A stretch of 64,000 nucleotides of DNA from AC-51 sp036265325 (GCA_036265325.1 DATAPH010000049.1:1-64000), one strand, 5' to 3'. Counted from the first letter of the stretch, positions 16,529 through 25,650 are shown. A program made the numbers and translations. Notes: generated from the letters alone by a model not told the origin.

Positions 16529-17664
16529 CCGCCGCGCGGCTCGGCGCGTCGTTCGATCTGCTCGCGGCCTGGCAGGACGGCGGCGTCTTCGTCGATCGCG
16601 ACGGAGAGGGGATCGCCACGGGTCCGGGCGCGTCCGTCGCGGTCGCCGATGTCGTAGACGCCCTGCGCGACCGGCCGGACGGAGCGGTCGCCGCTGGTGC
16701 GTTGCCGTTCGCCGGGGGCGGGTCGCTCGTGATCGGGGACGACCAGGTTCGGCGGACGGATCCGTTCGTGACGACGAAGATCGGCGAGGGCGCAGCCACG
16801 CTCGTGACCGGCGTCATCCCTGCAGCCGCGTTCGGCGACGCGGCCGTGACCCCGGTTCCGTCACCCGAGGTGTACGGCGGCGCCGTCCAGGAGGCGGTCC
16901 GTCGGATCCGTGCAGGGGGGCTCCGCAAGGTCGTGCTCGCTCGAACGATCGAGGTGGTGGCCGACCGGACGTTCGACGCGCGCCGGCTCGCCCATCGGTT
17001 GCGCGCGGTCGACCCGCACGCGTTCTCGTTCATCGCGCCGGCGCAGCCAGGGGTCCTGGTCGGCGCCTCCCCGGAACTGTTGATCTCGCGACAGGGAAGC
17101 GAGGTCCGGGCGAACCCGCTCGCCGGATCCGCGCCGCGCTCGGGGGACCTGGACGAGGATCGCGCGAACGCGGCCGCGCTCGCCGCATCGGCGAAGGATC
17201 GAGAGGAGCACGCGATCGTCGTCGATGCGATCGTCGCCGCGCTGCAGCCGCTGTCCGCGACGTTGACGTGGGATCCAGAACCCGTGCTGCTCGAGACCGC
17301 CAACGTGTGGCACCTGTCGACGCGGTTCCGCGGCCGGTTGGTGGACCCGGCGCCGACCGCGCTTGATCTGGCGTTGGCGCTGCACCCCACGCCCGCCGTT
17401 GCCGGGGCGCCGACGGATGGCGCGCTCGCGGCGATCGGCCAGCTCGAAGGCTTCTCGCGCGGCGCGTACGCGGGCCCCGTCGGATGGGTCGACGCCGACG
17501 GCAACGGGACGTGGGCGATCGCGCTGCGGTGTGCGCTGTTGTCCCGGGACCGCGCGACGCTCTATGCAGGGGCCGGCATCGTCGCGGCGAGCGATCCGGC
17601 GGAGGAGATCGACGAGACCGACCGGAAGTTCCGCGCGTCCCTCGACGCCCTCCGCTGGGGTTGA
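16525..17664 (+). CDS. menF: Isochorismate synthase
   Basis: This 379-residue chorismate-using enzyme converts chorismate to isochorismate, the entry to menaquinone synthesis. The C-terminal chorismate-binding domain has GGLRKVVLARTIEV, PELLISRQGSEVRANPLAGS, a KDREEH segment, HPTPAVAGAPTDGAL and a GPVGWVDADGNG segment. The start is TTG overlapping the menG stop (TTGA); no other in-frame start fits. Salicylate or siderophore-type isochorismate synthases look similar, but the men neighbours favour MenF. Confidence 0.9.
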   Translation: MTAARLGASFDLLAAWQDGGVFVDRDGEGIATGPGASVAVADVVDALRDRPDGAVAAGALPFAGGGSLVIGDDQVRRTDPFVTTKIGEGAATLVTGVIPAAAFGDAAVTPVPSPEVYGGAVQEAVRRIRAGGLRKVVLARTIEVVADRTFDARRLAHRLRAVDPHAFSFIAPAQPGVLVGASPELLISRQGSEVRANPLAGSAPRSGDLDEDRANAAALAASAKDREEHAIVVDAIVAALQPLSATLTWDPEPVLLETANVWHLSTRFRGRLVDPAPTALDLALALHPTPAVAGAPTDGALAAIGQLEGFSRGAYAGPVGWVDADGNGTWAIALRCALLSRDRATLYAGAGIVAASDPAEEIDETDRKFRASLDALRWG

Positions 17665-17730
17665 CCGAAGGCACGGCGCCCGCGGCCGGCGCTGATCGCT
17701 CGCCGGCGCTGGACGCCGAGGAGACCTCGC

Positions 17731-19473
17731 CTAGTCGTCGCGCGCCAGCGTCGCCGCGACGACATCGCGCACCTCCGCCCGCCGGCGGCGTTGGAGGTCG
17801 GGATCCGCCGACACCTCGACAACCTGGACACCGCCCATCCGCGCAGCCTGCTCGAGCGCCGGGACGAGTTCGTTCGAGCGGTCCACGCGCCGGTGCCCGA
17901 CCCGTGCGGCGGCGCAGACCGTCGCGATCTCCGAGGGATGCGGCGTCACGAACAGCTCTTCGAGTTCGGGCAATCCCGCCTGATCCAACAGCGAGAAGAT
18001 CTGCCCGCCGCCGTTGGCGATCACGACGATGACGACGTCGGGGCCGGCCGATCCGGCCCACAGCAGCGAACCTGCGTCGACCAGGAACGTCACGTCGCCG
18101 ATCAATGCGTACGTCGGTCCCGCCTCGGCGCTGGCCACGCCGAGGATCGTCGCGATCGACCCGTCGATGCCGCTGGCGCCCCGGTTGCCGAGAACCCGCA
18201 CCAGATCGCTCGGGTTCCAGATGCGCGGCGGCCTGCGCGGCGGCGAGAACGCGTCGACGTCTCGGATCGGCATCGACGAGCCCACCCAGAGCACGCCGCC
18301 ATGCGGAACGAAGGCGGCCACGTCGCGGGCGACGCGCCCTTCGAACGGCTCGTGCCATCCGTCGAACAACCGGTCGACGACGGCGTGGACGCGGAGGTCG
18401 GCACGCCGCCACACGTTCAGCCATCCCGTCGGTCGTTCGATGGGCCGGTCATCCCGCCGGTCCCACGCCAACGCCGCGAACGCTTCGGGATCCACGGCGA
18501 TCCGCCGCTCGGCGACGCCGTCGGGGTCGGGGTCGAGGTGGTCGCGATCGAGCACGACGGCCGCGTCGGCCTCGGCGACCAGCCGCTGGGTCGCTCTCGT
18601 CGTCGGCGCCGCCCCGACCTGGAGGACCAGCTCCGGTCGATGTCGCGAGAGCCAGTCCGCATCACCGATCAGGAGCTGTCCCGACGCGACGGCGCGACCC
18701 GCACGCGACGCGTCGAGTCGCAGGCCGCTGAGCGGCTCAGCGAGCACCGGCCATCCGAGGATCTCGCCGAGCGACAGCAACGAGAGCGTCGACGGTGGTC
18801 GGAGCGCCCCGATCGTGATCACGCCTCGCCCGGCCGCGTACGTCGACACGAAGGCGTCGAGCGCCTCACCGATCGCGTCGGGGTCGGTCTCCTCCGCGGG
18901 AGCGATCGGCGTCGCGCGACGCGTCCACGCCGCCGTCGTCGTCGGGACGAGCGGCTCCTCGAACGGACAGTTGACGTGGACGGGCCCCCTGAGGCCCCCG
19001 GTCGCCGCCTCCACCGCTCGGACGCCGGTGTCGAACCAAGCGTCGGCACGATCGGTGGGCACGGGTGGCTCGAGGTACGCCCGTACGGCACTCCCGTACA
19101 GCTCCACCTGGTCGATCGTCTGGTTGGCGCCCGTCCCTCGGACCCGTGGCGGCCGGTCTGCGGTGAGGGCGAGCAACGGCACGCGCGCTTGGGACGCCTC
19201 GACGATCGCGGGGTGGTACTCGACGGCGGCCGTCCCGCTGGTGCACGCCATCGCGATCGGTTGAGCCGACGCAGTCGCCAGACCGAGCGCGAAGAACGCG
19301 GCGCTGCGTTCGTCGACGTGCACATGAACCGTGATCCGCTCGTCCCGCGCGAACGCCAGCGCGAGCGGCGTGGAGCGTGAGCCCGGCGAGACACACGCGT
19401 GGCGCACGCCGCCGCCCGCGAGCGCATCGACCAGCGCGGTGGCGCTCGCGAACGACGCGTCCGCGACCGACAT
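17731..19473 (-). CDS. menD: SEPHCHC synthase
   Basis: MenD is a thiamine diphosphate enzyme that joins isochorismate and 2-oxoglutarate. The 580-residue product has the N-terminal pyrimidine-binding domain (GVRHACVSPGSRSTPLALAF; Glu in VHVDERSAAFFALGLA) and the C-terminal diphosphate domain (PTYALIGDVTFLVDAGSLLW then IANGGGQIFSLL). The ATG at 19473 is chosen because the family begins near SFASATALVDALAGGGV and because it forms a one-base TGATG overlap with menA. It converges with menF across 66 bases. Confidence 0.93.
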   Translation of the reverse strand: MSVADASFASATALVDALAGGGVRHACVSPGSRSTPLALAFARDERITVHVHVDERSAAFFALGLATASAQPIAMACTSGTAAVEYHPAIVEASQARVPLLALTADRPPRVRGTGANQTIDQVELYGSAVRAYLEPPVPTDRADAWFDTGVRAVEAATGGLRGPVHVNCPFEEPLVPTTTAAWTRRATPIAPAEETDPDAIGEALDAFVSTYAAGRGVITIGALRPPSTLSLLSLGEILGWPVLAEPLSGLRLDASRAGRAVASGQLLIGDADWLSRHRPELVLQVGAAPTTRATQRLVAEADAAVVLDRDHLDPDPDGVAERRIAVDPEAFAALAWDRRDDRPIERPTGWLNVWRRADLRVHAVVDRLFDGWHEPFEGRVARDVAAFVPHGGVLWVGSSMPIRDVDAFSPPRRPPRIWNPSDLVRVLGNRGASGIDGSIATILGVASAEAGPTYALIGDVTFLVDAGSLLWAGSAGPDVVIVVIANGGGQIFSLLDQAGLPELEELFVTPHPSEIATVCAAARVGHRRVDRSNELVPALEQAARMGGVQVVEVSADPDLQRRRRAEVRDVVAATLARDD

Positions 19474-20375
19474 CACGACACCGTTGTGGCGAGCACGAGG
19501 CCGAGGGCGATCAATGCGCCGGTGACGGCGTGCACCTTCGCGGTGCCGACCAAGACCGGGATCAGCGCGGGACCCGTCGCGCGACGCGACGCCTCGATCG
19601 GGGCGATGGCCAGGAACCACCCGGCCAGCCCGGTAAGGCCCCACGGAGTCATCCCGGCGCCGTGCGACCACAGATAGACGAACGCGCCGATCGGCAACGT
19701 GGCGAACGCGGCGACGATCAACGCGAAGTACAGGTTGCGTGCATCCGAGTCACCGATCCGAACGGCGAGCGTTCGCTTGCCGCCGACCGTATCGGTGGTT
19801 ATGTCGCGGATGTTGTTCGCCTCCAAGATCGCGACGGCGAGCAGTCCGACGCACGCGCCGCACCACCATGCCGACGCCGGCACCGTTTCGACCATCACGT
19901 AGCTCGTGCCGCACGTCGCGACCAATCCGAAGAACATGAAGACCATGAGCTCGCCGAGGCCGAGCCCGGCGTACGGTCGCGGGCCGCCGCTGTACAGGAG
20001 CGCTGCGACGATCGCCAGCGCGCCGACGACCAGGATCAGGATCGGCGACGTCGCAAGGGCGAGCGCGAGCCCGGCGAACCCGGCGACCGCGATCGACGCG
20101 AGCGCCGCCACCAGCACCGCGCGAGGCGTCGCCGCGCCCGTCTGCGTGAGCCGCGGCGGTCCGACCCGGTCGGGCGTGTCGACCCCCTTCATCGCATCGA
20201 ACGCGTCGTTCGCGAGGTTCACCCCGATCTGCAGGCCCGCCGCGACGAGGGCGGCGGCGACGAACCGCCACCACACGATGTGGCCGGCCGCCGCGGCGCC
20301 GACGAGCACGGGGATGAGCCCTGCCCCCAGCGTGCGCGGGCGCGCGCCGCGCCACCAGGTCGCGACGTCGGTCAC
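19473..20375 (-). CDS. menA: 1,4-dihydroxy-2-naphthoate polyprenyltransferase
   Basis: This 300-residue membrane enzyme attaches the polyprenyl chain to DHNA. About eight helices are visible, with the two Asp-rich prenyl-diphosphate motifs NLANDAFDAMKGVDTPDR and ANNIRDITTDTVGGKRTLAV. GTG at 20375 overlaps the menB stop as GTGA and gives the expected N-terminus (WWRGARPRTLGAGLIPVLVG). The gene sits between menB and menD in one minus-strand operon, menB-menA-menD. Confidence 0.93.
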   Translation of the reverse strand: MTDVATWWRGARPRTLGAGLIPVLVGAAAAGHIVWWRFVAAALVAAGLQIGVNLANDAFDAMKGVDTPDRVGPPRLTQTGAATPRAVLVAALASIAVAGFAGLALALATSPILILVVGALAIVAALLYSGGPRPYAGLGLGELMVFMFFGLVATCGTSYVMVETVPASAWWCGACVGLLAVAILEANNIRDITTDTVGGKRTLAVRIGDSDARNLYFALIVAAFATLPIGAFVYLWSHGAGMTPWGLTGLAGWFLAIAPIEASRRATGPALIPVLVGTAKVHAVTGALIALGLVLATTVS

Positions 20376-21187
20376 GGCCGCTTCGGGAACCGCGAGAAGT
20401 CGGGCGTCCGCTTTTCCTTGAAGGCGTCTCGTCCTTCCTGTGCTTCTTCGGACATGTAATAGAGGAGGGTGGCGTCGCCGGCGAGGTGCTGCACGCCGGC
20501 GAGCCCGTCGACGCCGGCGTTGTAGCCCGATTTGAGCAGCCGCAGCGCGAGCGGCGACTTCTCGAGCAGCTCGTCCGCCCATGCGAGCGTCGTCGGCTCC
20601 AGATCGTCGAGCGGCACGACCGCGTTGACGAGTCCCCAGTCGAGCGCCGTCGCGGCGTCGTACTGCCGGCACAGGAACCACACCTCTTTGGCGCGCTTCT
20701 CGCCGATCTGTCGCGCGAGCAGCCCGATGCCGTACCCCCCGTCGAACGAGCCGACGCGCGGCCCCGTCTGCCCGAACCGCGCGTTGTCGGCCGCGATCGT
20801 GAGATCGCAGCACAGGTGCAGGACGTGCCCGCCGCCGATCGCGTAGCCGGCGACCATCGCGATCACCGGCTTGGGGAACCGCCGGATCTGGATCTGCAGA
20901 TCCAAGACGTTCAGCCGGCCGATGCCCTGGTCGTCGACGTAGCCGTCGTCGCCGCGGATCTTCTGGTCGCCACCCGAGGAGAACGCGTCGGGCCCTTCGC
21001 CCGTCAGGATCACGACGCCGATCGCGGGGTCGTCACGCGCGACCTCGAAGGCCGCGATCAGCTCCTTCGTGGTCAGCGGGCGGAACGCGTTCCGCACCTC
21101 GGGGCGGTCGATCGAGATCTTCGCGATCGCGCCGGCCGTCTCGTACCGGATGTCGGTCCATTGCCCGCTCGGGTGCCATTCGACCAT
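20372..21187 (-). CDS. menB: 1,4-dihydroxy-2-naphthoyl-CoA synthase
   Basis: This 271-residue crotonase-fold enzyme closes the naphthalene ring of o-succinylbenzoyl-CoA. MenB hallmarks are SSGGDQKIRG, AMVAGYAIGGGHVLHLCCD, QTGPRVGSFDGGYG and the C-terminal KEKRTPDFSRFPKRP. ATG at 21187 is preceded by a TAGGAG ribosome-binding site. It is the first gene of menB-menA-menD and shares a short divergent promoter region with menE. Confidence 0.94.
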   Translation of the reverse strand: MVEWHPSGQWTDIRYETAGAIAKISIDRPEVRNAFRPLTTKELIAAFEVARDDPAIGVVILTGEGPDAFSSGGDQKIRGDDGYVDDQGIGRLNVLDLQIQIRRFPKPVIAMVAGYAIGGGHVLHLCCDLTIAADNARFGQTGPRVGSFDGGYGIGLLARQIGEKRAKEVWFLCRQYDAATALDWGLVNAVVPLDDLEPTTLAWADELLEKSPLALRLLKSGYNAGVDGLAGVQHLAGDATLLYYMSEEAQEGRDAFKEKRTPDFSRFPKRP

Positions 21188-21236
21188 ATGACCATCAACT
21201 CCTAGAGCGCGTACTCGAATGGTTAGGCTACCCGGT
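21188..21236. promoter_or_regulatory. Divergent menB/menE promoter with overlapping -10 hexamers
   Basis: The octamer TTAGGCTA (21223-21230) carries a plus-strand -10, TAGGCT (21224-21229), seven bases before the menE GTG, and a minus-strand -10, TAGCCT (21225-21230), whose transcript would carry an AGGAG site and the menB ATG about 37 bases on. The two hexamers overlap by five bases. Confidence 0.5.
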
Positions 21237-22439
21237 GTGGAAGGCACGGCGCATCGTTGGGCGAGCCCCGGCGAACTGGTCGCGTACGCCCTTCCGCCGG
21301 GCTTCCACTGGTTGGAGATCCTCGCCGCGCACGCGCATTCCGGCGCCTCGTTCATGCCCGTCGACGTGCGGCTTTCCGACCGGGAGCAGGAACGGCTGAT
21401 CGGTCTTGCGCGGCCGGCGGTGGTGGTGCGGCCCCACGACGAAACGATCCTCGCCGACGCCGCACCCGTCGACCCGGAGCGCGCCTGGGCGATCGTGCCG
21501 ACCAGCGGAACCGGCGGCGCCCCCCGGCTCGCGCAGCTGTCGCGAGCGGCGCTCGGCGCGGCCGTCGCCGGCTCGCTCGACGCGCTCGACGCCTCGGCGT
21601 ACGACCCGTGGGTCGCGTGCCTGAGCCCGGCGCACATCGGGGGGTTGCTCGTCTTGTTGCGCGGCGCGTTCACCGGCTCTCGGGTCACGATCCTCGAACG
21701 GTTCGAACCCGGAACGCTGCTCGCCGAAGCGCCGGACGGCGCGCACGTCTCGCTCGTCCCGACGATGCTCGAGCGGCTCGTTCGGGGCGGCGGCGACCTC
21801 ACCCGCCTGGGGACGCTGCTGATCGGCGGCGCGGCGATCGATCCCGAGCTTCGCGCGGCGGCCGAGGTGCTCGGCGGCCGGATCGTCGCGACGTACGGCA
21901 GCACCGAGTCGGGCGGCGGTGTCGTCTACGACGGCCGTGTCTTCGAGGGCTCGCAGCTGCGGATCGCCGGCGACCAACAGGAAGAACCCGGCGCGATCGA
22001 GCTCCGGGGCCCCACGATCATGGACGGCTACCGTGCCGATCCGGCAGCCACGGCCGGTGCCTTCACGGCCGATGGCTGGCTCCGAACCGGCGATATCGGC
22101 CGGCTCGACGCAGCGGGACGGCTCACCGTTCGCGGCCGCGCCGACGACGCGATCCGGACCGGCGCCGAGACGGTCTGGCCAGACGAGGTCGAGGCGGTGC
22201 TTCGGACACATCGGGCGGTTGCCGACGTCGCGGTCGCCGGGCGACCCGACCCCGAATGGGGCGAACATGTGACCGCCTGGGTGGTGCCGGTGAACCCGCA
22301 GGATCCGCCCTCGTTGGAGCAGCTCCGAGAGCATTGCCGCGACGACCTCGCGCGGTACAAGGCGCCTCGGGACCTCCGGGTCGTCACCGCTCTGCCGAGG
22401 ACGCCGAGCGGGAAGGTTCGCCGCGCGGGTCTGTCCTGA
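21237..22439 (+). CDS. menE: o-succinylbenzoate-CoA ligase
   Basis: This 400-residue acyl-adenylating enzyme activates o-succinylbenzoate with CoA. It has the ANL-family phosphate loop (IVPTSGTGGAPRLAQLS), the ATYGSTESGGG motif, the WLRTGDIGRLDAAGRLTVRG hinge and the catalytic Lys region (PRTPSGKVRRAGLS). GTG 21237 is chosen because the -10 TAGGCT overlaps and would preclude transcription of the ATG at 21219. Together with menG, menF, menD, menA and menB it gives most of the classical pathway; menC and menH are missing from the window. Confidence 0.88.
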   Translation: MEGTAHRWASPGELVAYALPPGFHWLEILAAHAHSGASFMPVDVRLSDREQERLIGLARPAVVVRPHDETILADAAPVDPERAWAIVPTSGTGGAPRLAQLSRAALGAAVAGSLDALDASAYDPWVACLSPAHIGGLLVLLRGAFTGSRVTILERFEPGTLLAEAPDGAHVSLVPTMLERLVRGGGDLTRLGTLLIGGAAIDPELRAAAEVLGGRIVATYGSTESGGGVVYDGRVFEGSQLRIAGDQQEEPGAIELRGPTIMDGYRADPAATAGAFTADGWLRTGDIGRLDAAGRLTVRGRADDAIRTGAETVWPDEVEAVLRTHRAVADVAVAGRPDPEWGEHVTAWVVPVNPQDPPSLEQLREHCRDDLARYKAPRDLRVVTALPRTPSGKVRRAGLS

Positions 22440-22456
22440 TCTTGGCCTGAGATGGT

Positions 22457-22495
22457 TGAAGGCCCGAGCGAGGGAGGGGTTCGCTCGGGCCTTCA
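22457..22495 (+). terminator. Strong hairpin after menE
   Basis: TGAAGGCCCGAGCG (22457-22470) pairs perfectly with CGCTCGGGCCTTCA (22482-22495) around an 11-base loop. No U-tract follows, which is common in high-GC actinobacterial terminators. Confidence 0.75.
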
Positions 22496-22542
22496 GTCTC
22501 CGGGTCCTGTCGAGGGGGTTGACGGGCCCCGAGGTCCTTGGC

Positions 22543-22598
22543 GTTACCCGAGACTTCGACCCTGGGCGTCCGCGGCTGCATACCCGGTTCCGGGTAAC
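22543..22598. terminator. Hairpin between convergent menE and response-regulator genes
   Basis: TACCCGG-TT-CCGGGTA (22581-22596) is a tight inverted repeat, and GTTACCCG (22543-22550) can alternatively pair with CGGGTAAC (22591-22598). It lies 3' of the minus-strand regulator and may terminate it. Confidence 0.4.
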
Positions 22599-22635
22599 CG
22601 CAGGAAACGAGGCCTGAGGAGGGCCGGGTCGGCGC

Positions 22636-23310
22636 TCAGCTGACCTGGATCGCGCCGTGCTTCACGGCGAAGGCGACGGCCTCGAGCTTCGAGTGCACCC
22701 GGAGCTTGCCGAGGATGTTCCGGACGTGGGTCTGGACCGTCTGAGGGCTGATGTAGAGCTCCGCGGCGATGTCGTCGTTCCGCTTGCCCTGGGCGAGGAG
22801 CTGCAGGATCTGGCGTTCGCGCTCGGTCAGGTCGTCGAGCAGCGCCATCGCGTCGCGCTGTTCCTCTCGCTCTCGAGCCACCTGTGCGAGCAGTCGCGTC
22901 AGCGTCGCGGGGTCGATCAGCACCTCGCCGTCGGCCGCGGCCTTGGTGGCCCGCAAGATCTCGTCGGCCGGCAGGTCTTTCGAGAGGAACCCCGAGGCGC
23001 CGGCCTCGACGGCCTCGACCATCAGCCGGTCCTCGTCGTGCGCGGTCATCACGATGACTTTTGTCGACGGCGACCGCTCCTTGATCCGGCGCGTCGCCTC
23101 GATACCGGTCATCTCCGAGCCCTTGAACATGATGTCCATCAGCACCACATCGGGCAGTTGTTCCGACGCGAGCACGACGCCTTCCTCCGGCGTATGGACG
23201 GGCGGACCGACCAGGCGCAACGACTCGTCGACGCCGACGACCATCGACAGCGCGTCGGTCAACACTTTGTGGTCGTCGCAGATCAGCAACGACACGCTCG
23301 CATCGGGCAT
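22636..23310 (-). CDS. NarL/FixJ-family response regulator
   Basis: This is a 224-residue regulator with a receiver domain (Asp12-Asp13, phospho-acceptor Asp59 in VVLMDIMFKG, Lys in FLSKDLPADE) and a LuxR-type DNA-binding domain (LTERERQILQLLAQGKRNDD). The ATG overlaps the kinase stop as TGATG, so kinase and regulator are translated together. It differs from the other two NarL-type regulators in the window by a three-residue insertion after the phospho-Asp (KGSEM). Confidence 0.92.
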   Translation of the reverse strand: MPDASVSLLICDDHKVLTDALSMVVGVDESLRLVGPPVHTPEEGVVLASEQLPDVVLMDIMFKGSEMTGIEATRRIKERSPSTKVIVMTAHDEDRLMVEAVEAGASGFLSKDLPADEILRATKAAADGEVLIDPATLTRLLAQVAREREEQRDAMALLDDLTERERQILQLLAQGKRNDDIAAELYISPQTVQTHVRNILGKLRVHSKLEAVAFAVKHGAIQVS

Positions 23311-24782
23311 CAGCTCACGTCCTCCAGCGGAAGGCGGATCTGCAGGATGGTACCCCCTGCGGGGGCCGCTACCACCGCGGCGTCCCCGCCGTGTTCGCGC
23401 ACGATGGAGCGCACGATGAACAGACCGAGCCCGCTGCCGGGACGGTCCTCATAGCCCACCGGACGCCAGCGGCAGAACTTCTCGAAGACCTGCTCGCGCA
23501 TCTCCTCGGGGATCCCCGGGCCGCGGTCTTCGATCTCGATCAACGCCGCGCCTCCGTCGCGCCGAGACCGCAGCGCGATCGGCTCTTCGGCCGGCGAGAA
23601 CCGCATCGCGTTCTCGATCCCCTGACGGACCGCCTCGGCGAACCACCGGTCGTCGACCGAGGCGTGGAGGTCGGCCGCCAGGTCGAGGCGAACCTCGCGC
23701 TGGCCGACCTCCGCTTCGTGCAGGCCCTGCAGGATGGGTGCCTCCAGATCACGGGTGGTGCGCGCGAACGACAACGTCCCCGCGTCGGTCTTCAGTCCGA
23801 GCGACATCTGGTCGGCGACGCGGAGCAATCGGAGCGACTCCTGCTCGATCATGCCGACGAACTCGAGGCGTTCGGCGTCGCCGAGGCGTTGGTAGCTCGT
23901 CCGAAGCGACCCCGCGACGCTTCGGATGGTGCCGGCGGGGCCGCGGACGTCGTGCGCAACGATGCTCGCGATCTCGGCGCGCCCCTCCATGACCTCGGTC
24001 GCGCGATCGCTCGTGCGCCGCAGGCGGGTCGATTCCAGCTGGAGCCCGATCACGACGAACACGAGGAGCGTCGCGCCGATCATCCCCGTCGAGCCGGCCG
24101 TCGCACGGGTGGTGAGGCGAAGGAGCTCGCCGCTGCTGACCTTCTGGGTCGCGATCAGCGCGAGCCCGAGGATCGTCAGCTCGGCGCAGGCGGCGGCGAC
24201 CCAGCCGAACCGGCCGCCCCACCGGAGGGATCGCACGAGCCCGACGACGCCGCCGATGACGAGCGCGACCTCCGCGGTGGTGCCGAGCCATCCGAGGTCG
24301 GCCGTTCCCCCCGAGAAGCGGATAGGTTCGAAGAAGACGGCCAGCACGTCGAGGGCGATGAGCCCCGCCACGCTCGCGGCCACCACGAGTTGCGCCCGCA
24401 CCGGCTCTCGGCCGCGCCGGTCTTGCCACGGCACCACGGCGACCAGGTTCGCGAGAAGTACGAGGAGCCCCGTCAGGATCGCGAACCCCTGAAGCCGGAG
24501 CCATCCTTCTGTCACCGGACGGAACAGGATGGCGATCACCGACACGAGCGTCTGGTGGACGACGAACGCGGCCGCGCCGACCCCGACGAGCAGCAGCGGG
24601 ACGTCGCGTTGCTCGGCATAGACAACGAGCGCAAAGACGGCGACGGCGGCGAGGAGCCCGGTGGCAAGACCCGCGATGACGCTCGCGATCGCAACGGCGC
24701 CGGTGTCGCCCGCGACCACGCTCAGGATGGTCACGGCGACGACGATCACGATGCCGAGCCACGCCCGCGCGCCCTTCGTCAC
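23310..24782 (-). CDS. Membrane sensor histidine kinase, HisKA type
   Basis: This 490-residue kinase has about eight membrane helices in the first 260 residues, then a dimerisation helix with phospho-acceptor His in SIVAHDVRGPAGTIRSVAG and an HATPase_c domain (EAVRQGIENAMRFSPAEEPI, IEDRGPGIPEEM, GSGLGLFIVRSIVREHGG). The H-box is of the orthodox HisKA type although the partner regulator is NarL-type, which usually pairs with HisKA_3 kinases. The GTG start is supported by TAGACT six bases upstream. Confidence 0.9.
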   Translation of the reverse strand: MTKGARAWLGIVIVVAVTILSVVAGDTGAVAIASVIAGLATGLLAAVAVFALVVYAEQRDVPLLLVGVGAAAFVVHQTLVSVIAILFRPVTEGWLRLQGFAILTGLLVLLANLVAVVPWQDRRGREPVRAQLVVAASVAGLIALDVLAVFFEPIRFSGGTADLGWLGTTAEVALVIGGVVGLVRSLRWGGRFGWVAAACAELTILGLALIATQKVSSGELLRLTTRATAGSTGMIGATLLVFVVIGLQLESTRLRRTSDRATEVMEGRAEIASIVAHDVRGPAGTIRSVAGSLRTSYQRLGDAERLEFVGMIEQESLRLLRVADQMSLGLKTDAGTLSFARTTRDLEAPILQGLHEAEVGQREVRLDLAADLHASVDDRWFAEAVRQGIENAMRFSPAEEPIALRSRRDGGAALIEIEDRGPGIPEEMREQVFEKFCRWRPVGYEDRPGSGLGLFIVRSIVREHGGDAAVVAAPAGGTILQIRLPLEDVS

Positions 24783-24794
24783 GGCGGCAGTCTA
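24783..24794 (-). promoter_or_regulatory. Leaderless -10 element for the kinase-regulator operon
   Basis: On the minus strand TAGACT (plus 24789-24794) is six bases before the GTG of the kinase. Confidence 0.55.
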
Positions 24795-24822
24795 GGCGGG
24801 GTGTTCCCGCCTCCCGGGGAGG

Positions 24823-25605
24823 CTAGGAATAGCTGTGGTCGCTGTCCGGAAACGCCCCCGTCTCGACGTCGTCCACGAACCTCGTGACGGCCTCGGTCAT
24901 CACGCCGCGCAGGTCCGCGTACTTCTTCGCGAGCTTCGGGGTCGCCTCGTTGATCCCGAGCAGGTCGTTGATGACGAGCACCTGGGCGTCGGTGCTCGCG
25001 CCGGCTCCGATCCCGATCGTCGGGATGTGCAGACCGCTGGTGATCTCCGCGCCGAGGTCGGCGGGCATCGCCTCGAGCACGATGGCGAACGCGCCGGCCT
25101 TCTCGAGGTTGGTCGCCTGGTCGAACATCTTCTGCGCGGCCTCACCGCGGCCCTGGACCTTGTAGCCGCCCAGGCCGTACACGGATTGCGGCGTGAGGCC
25201 GATGTGCGCCATCACCGGGATCCCGATGTCGACCAACCGGTGGATGAGGTCGAGCTGCGGGCCCTCGACCTTGACCGCGTGCGCGCCACCCTCCTTGATC
25301 AGACGGCCTGCGTTGCGGACCCCTTCGTCCGCCGAGGCCTGGAACGACATGAACGGCATGTCGCCGACGACCATCGCGCGCTCGACGCCTCGCGAGACCG
25401 CGCGCGTGTGATGGAGCATCTCGTCCATCGTCACCGGGAGCTCGTTCGGATACCCGAGGACGTTGCGGCCGACGGAGTCGCCCACCAGCACAACGGGTAC
25501 GCCGGCGCGATCGAGGATCTGCGCGGTGGGGAAGTCGTAGGCGGTGAGCATCGCCCACCGCGTGCCTTCGCTCTTCCACTTGCGAAGGTCGTGGATCGTG
25601 ATCAT
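24823..25605 (-). CDS. panB: 3-methyl-2-oxobutanoate hydroxymethyltransferase
   Basis: PanB transfers a hydroxymethyl group to alpha-ketoisovalerate, the first committed step of pantothenate synthesis. The 260-residue product carries the expected AMLTAYDFPTAQILDRAG, VLVGDSVGRNVLGYP, HHTRAVSRGVERAMVVGDMP and MAHIGLTPQSV segments with metal-binding Asp and active-site Glu (VLEAMPADLGAEIT). ATG 25605 is chosen over an upstream ATG because AGGAGGTG stands right before it. It is a solitary gene here, without panC or panD. Confidence 0.95.
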   Translation of the reverse strand: MITIHDLRKWKSEGTRWAMLTAYDFPTAQILDRAGVPVVLVGDSVGRNVLGYPNELPVTMDEMLHHTRAVSRGVERAMVVGDMPFMSFQASADEGVRNAGRLIKEGGAHAVKVEGPQLDLIHRLVDIGIPVMAHIGLTPQSVYGLGGYKVQGRGEAAQKMFDQATNLEKAGAFAIVLEAMPADLGAEITSGLHIPTIGIGAGASTDAQVLVINDLLGINEATPKLAKKYADLRGVMTEAVTRFVDDVETGAFPDSDHSYS

Positions 25606-25650
25606 CTGCTCGCACCTCCTGGGAGTGCACGGCTCGTGCATGCGAGTGTA
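25606..25650 (-). promoter_or_regulatory. panB promoter and leader with inverted repeat
   Basis: TACACT on the minus strand (plus 25645-25650) is a -10 candidate. The short leader contains the inverted repeat TGCACG-GCT-CGTGCA (25626-25640) just before the AGGAGGTG ribosome-binding site, so the hairpin could affect translation. No regulator is known from sequence. Confidence 0.4.

Noticed and set aside
17665..17730. Terminator between convergent menF and menD
   Set aside because: The gap holds GC-rich direct repeats of CCGGCGCTG but no convincing stem-loop with a sensible loop.
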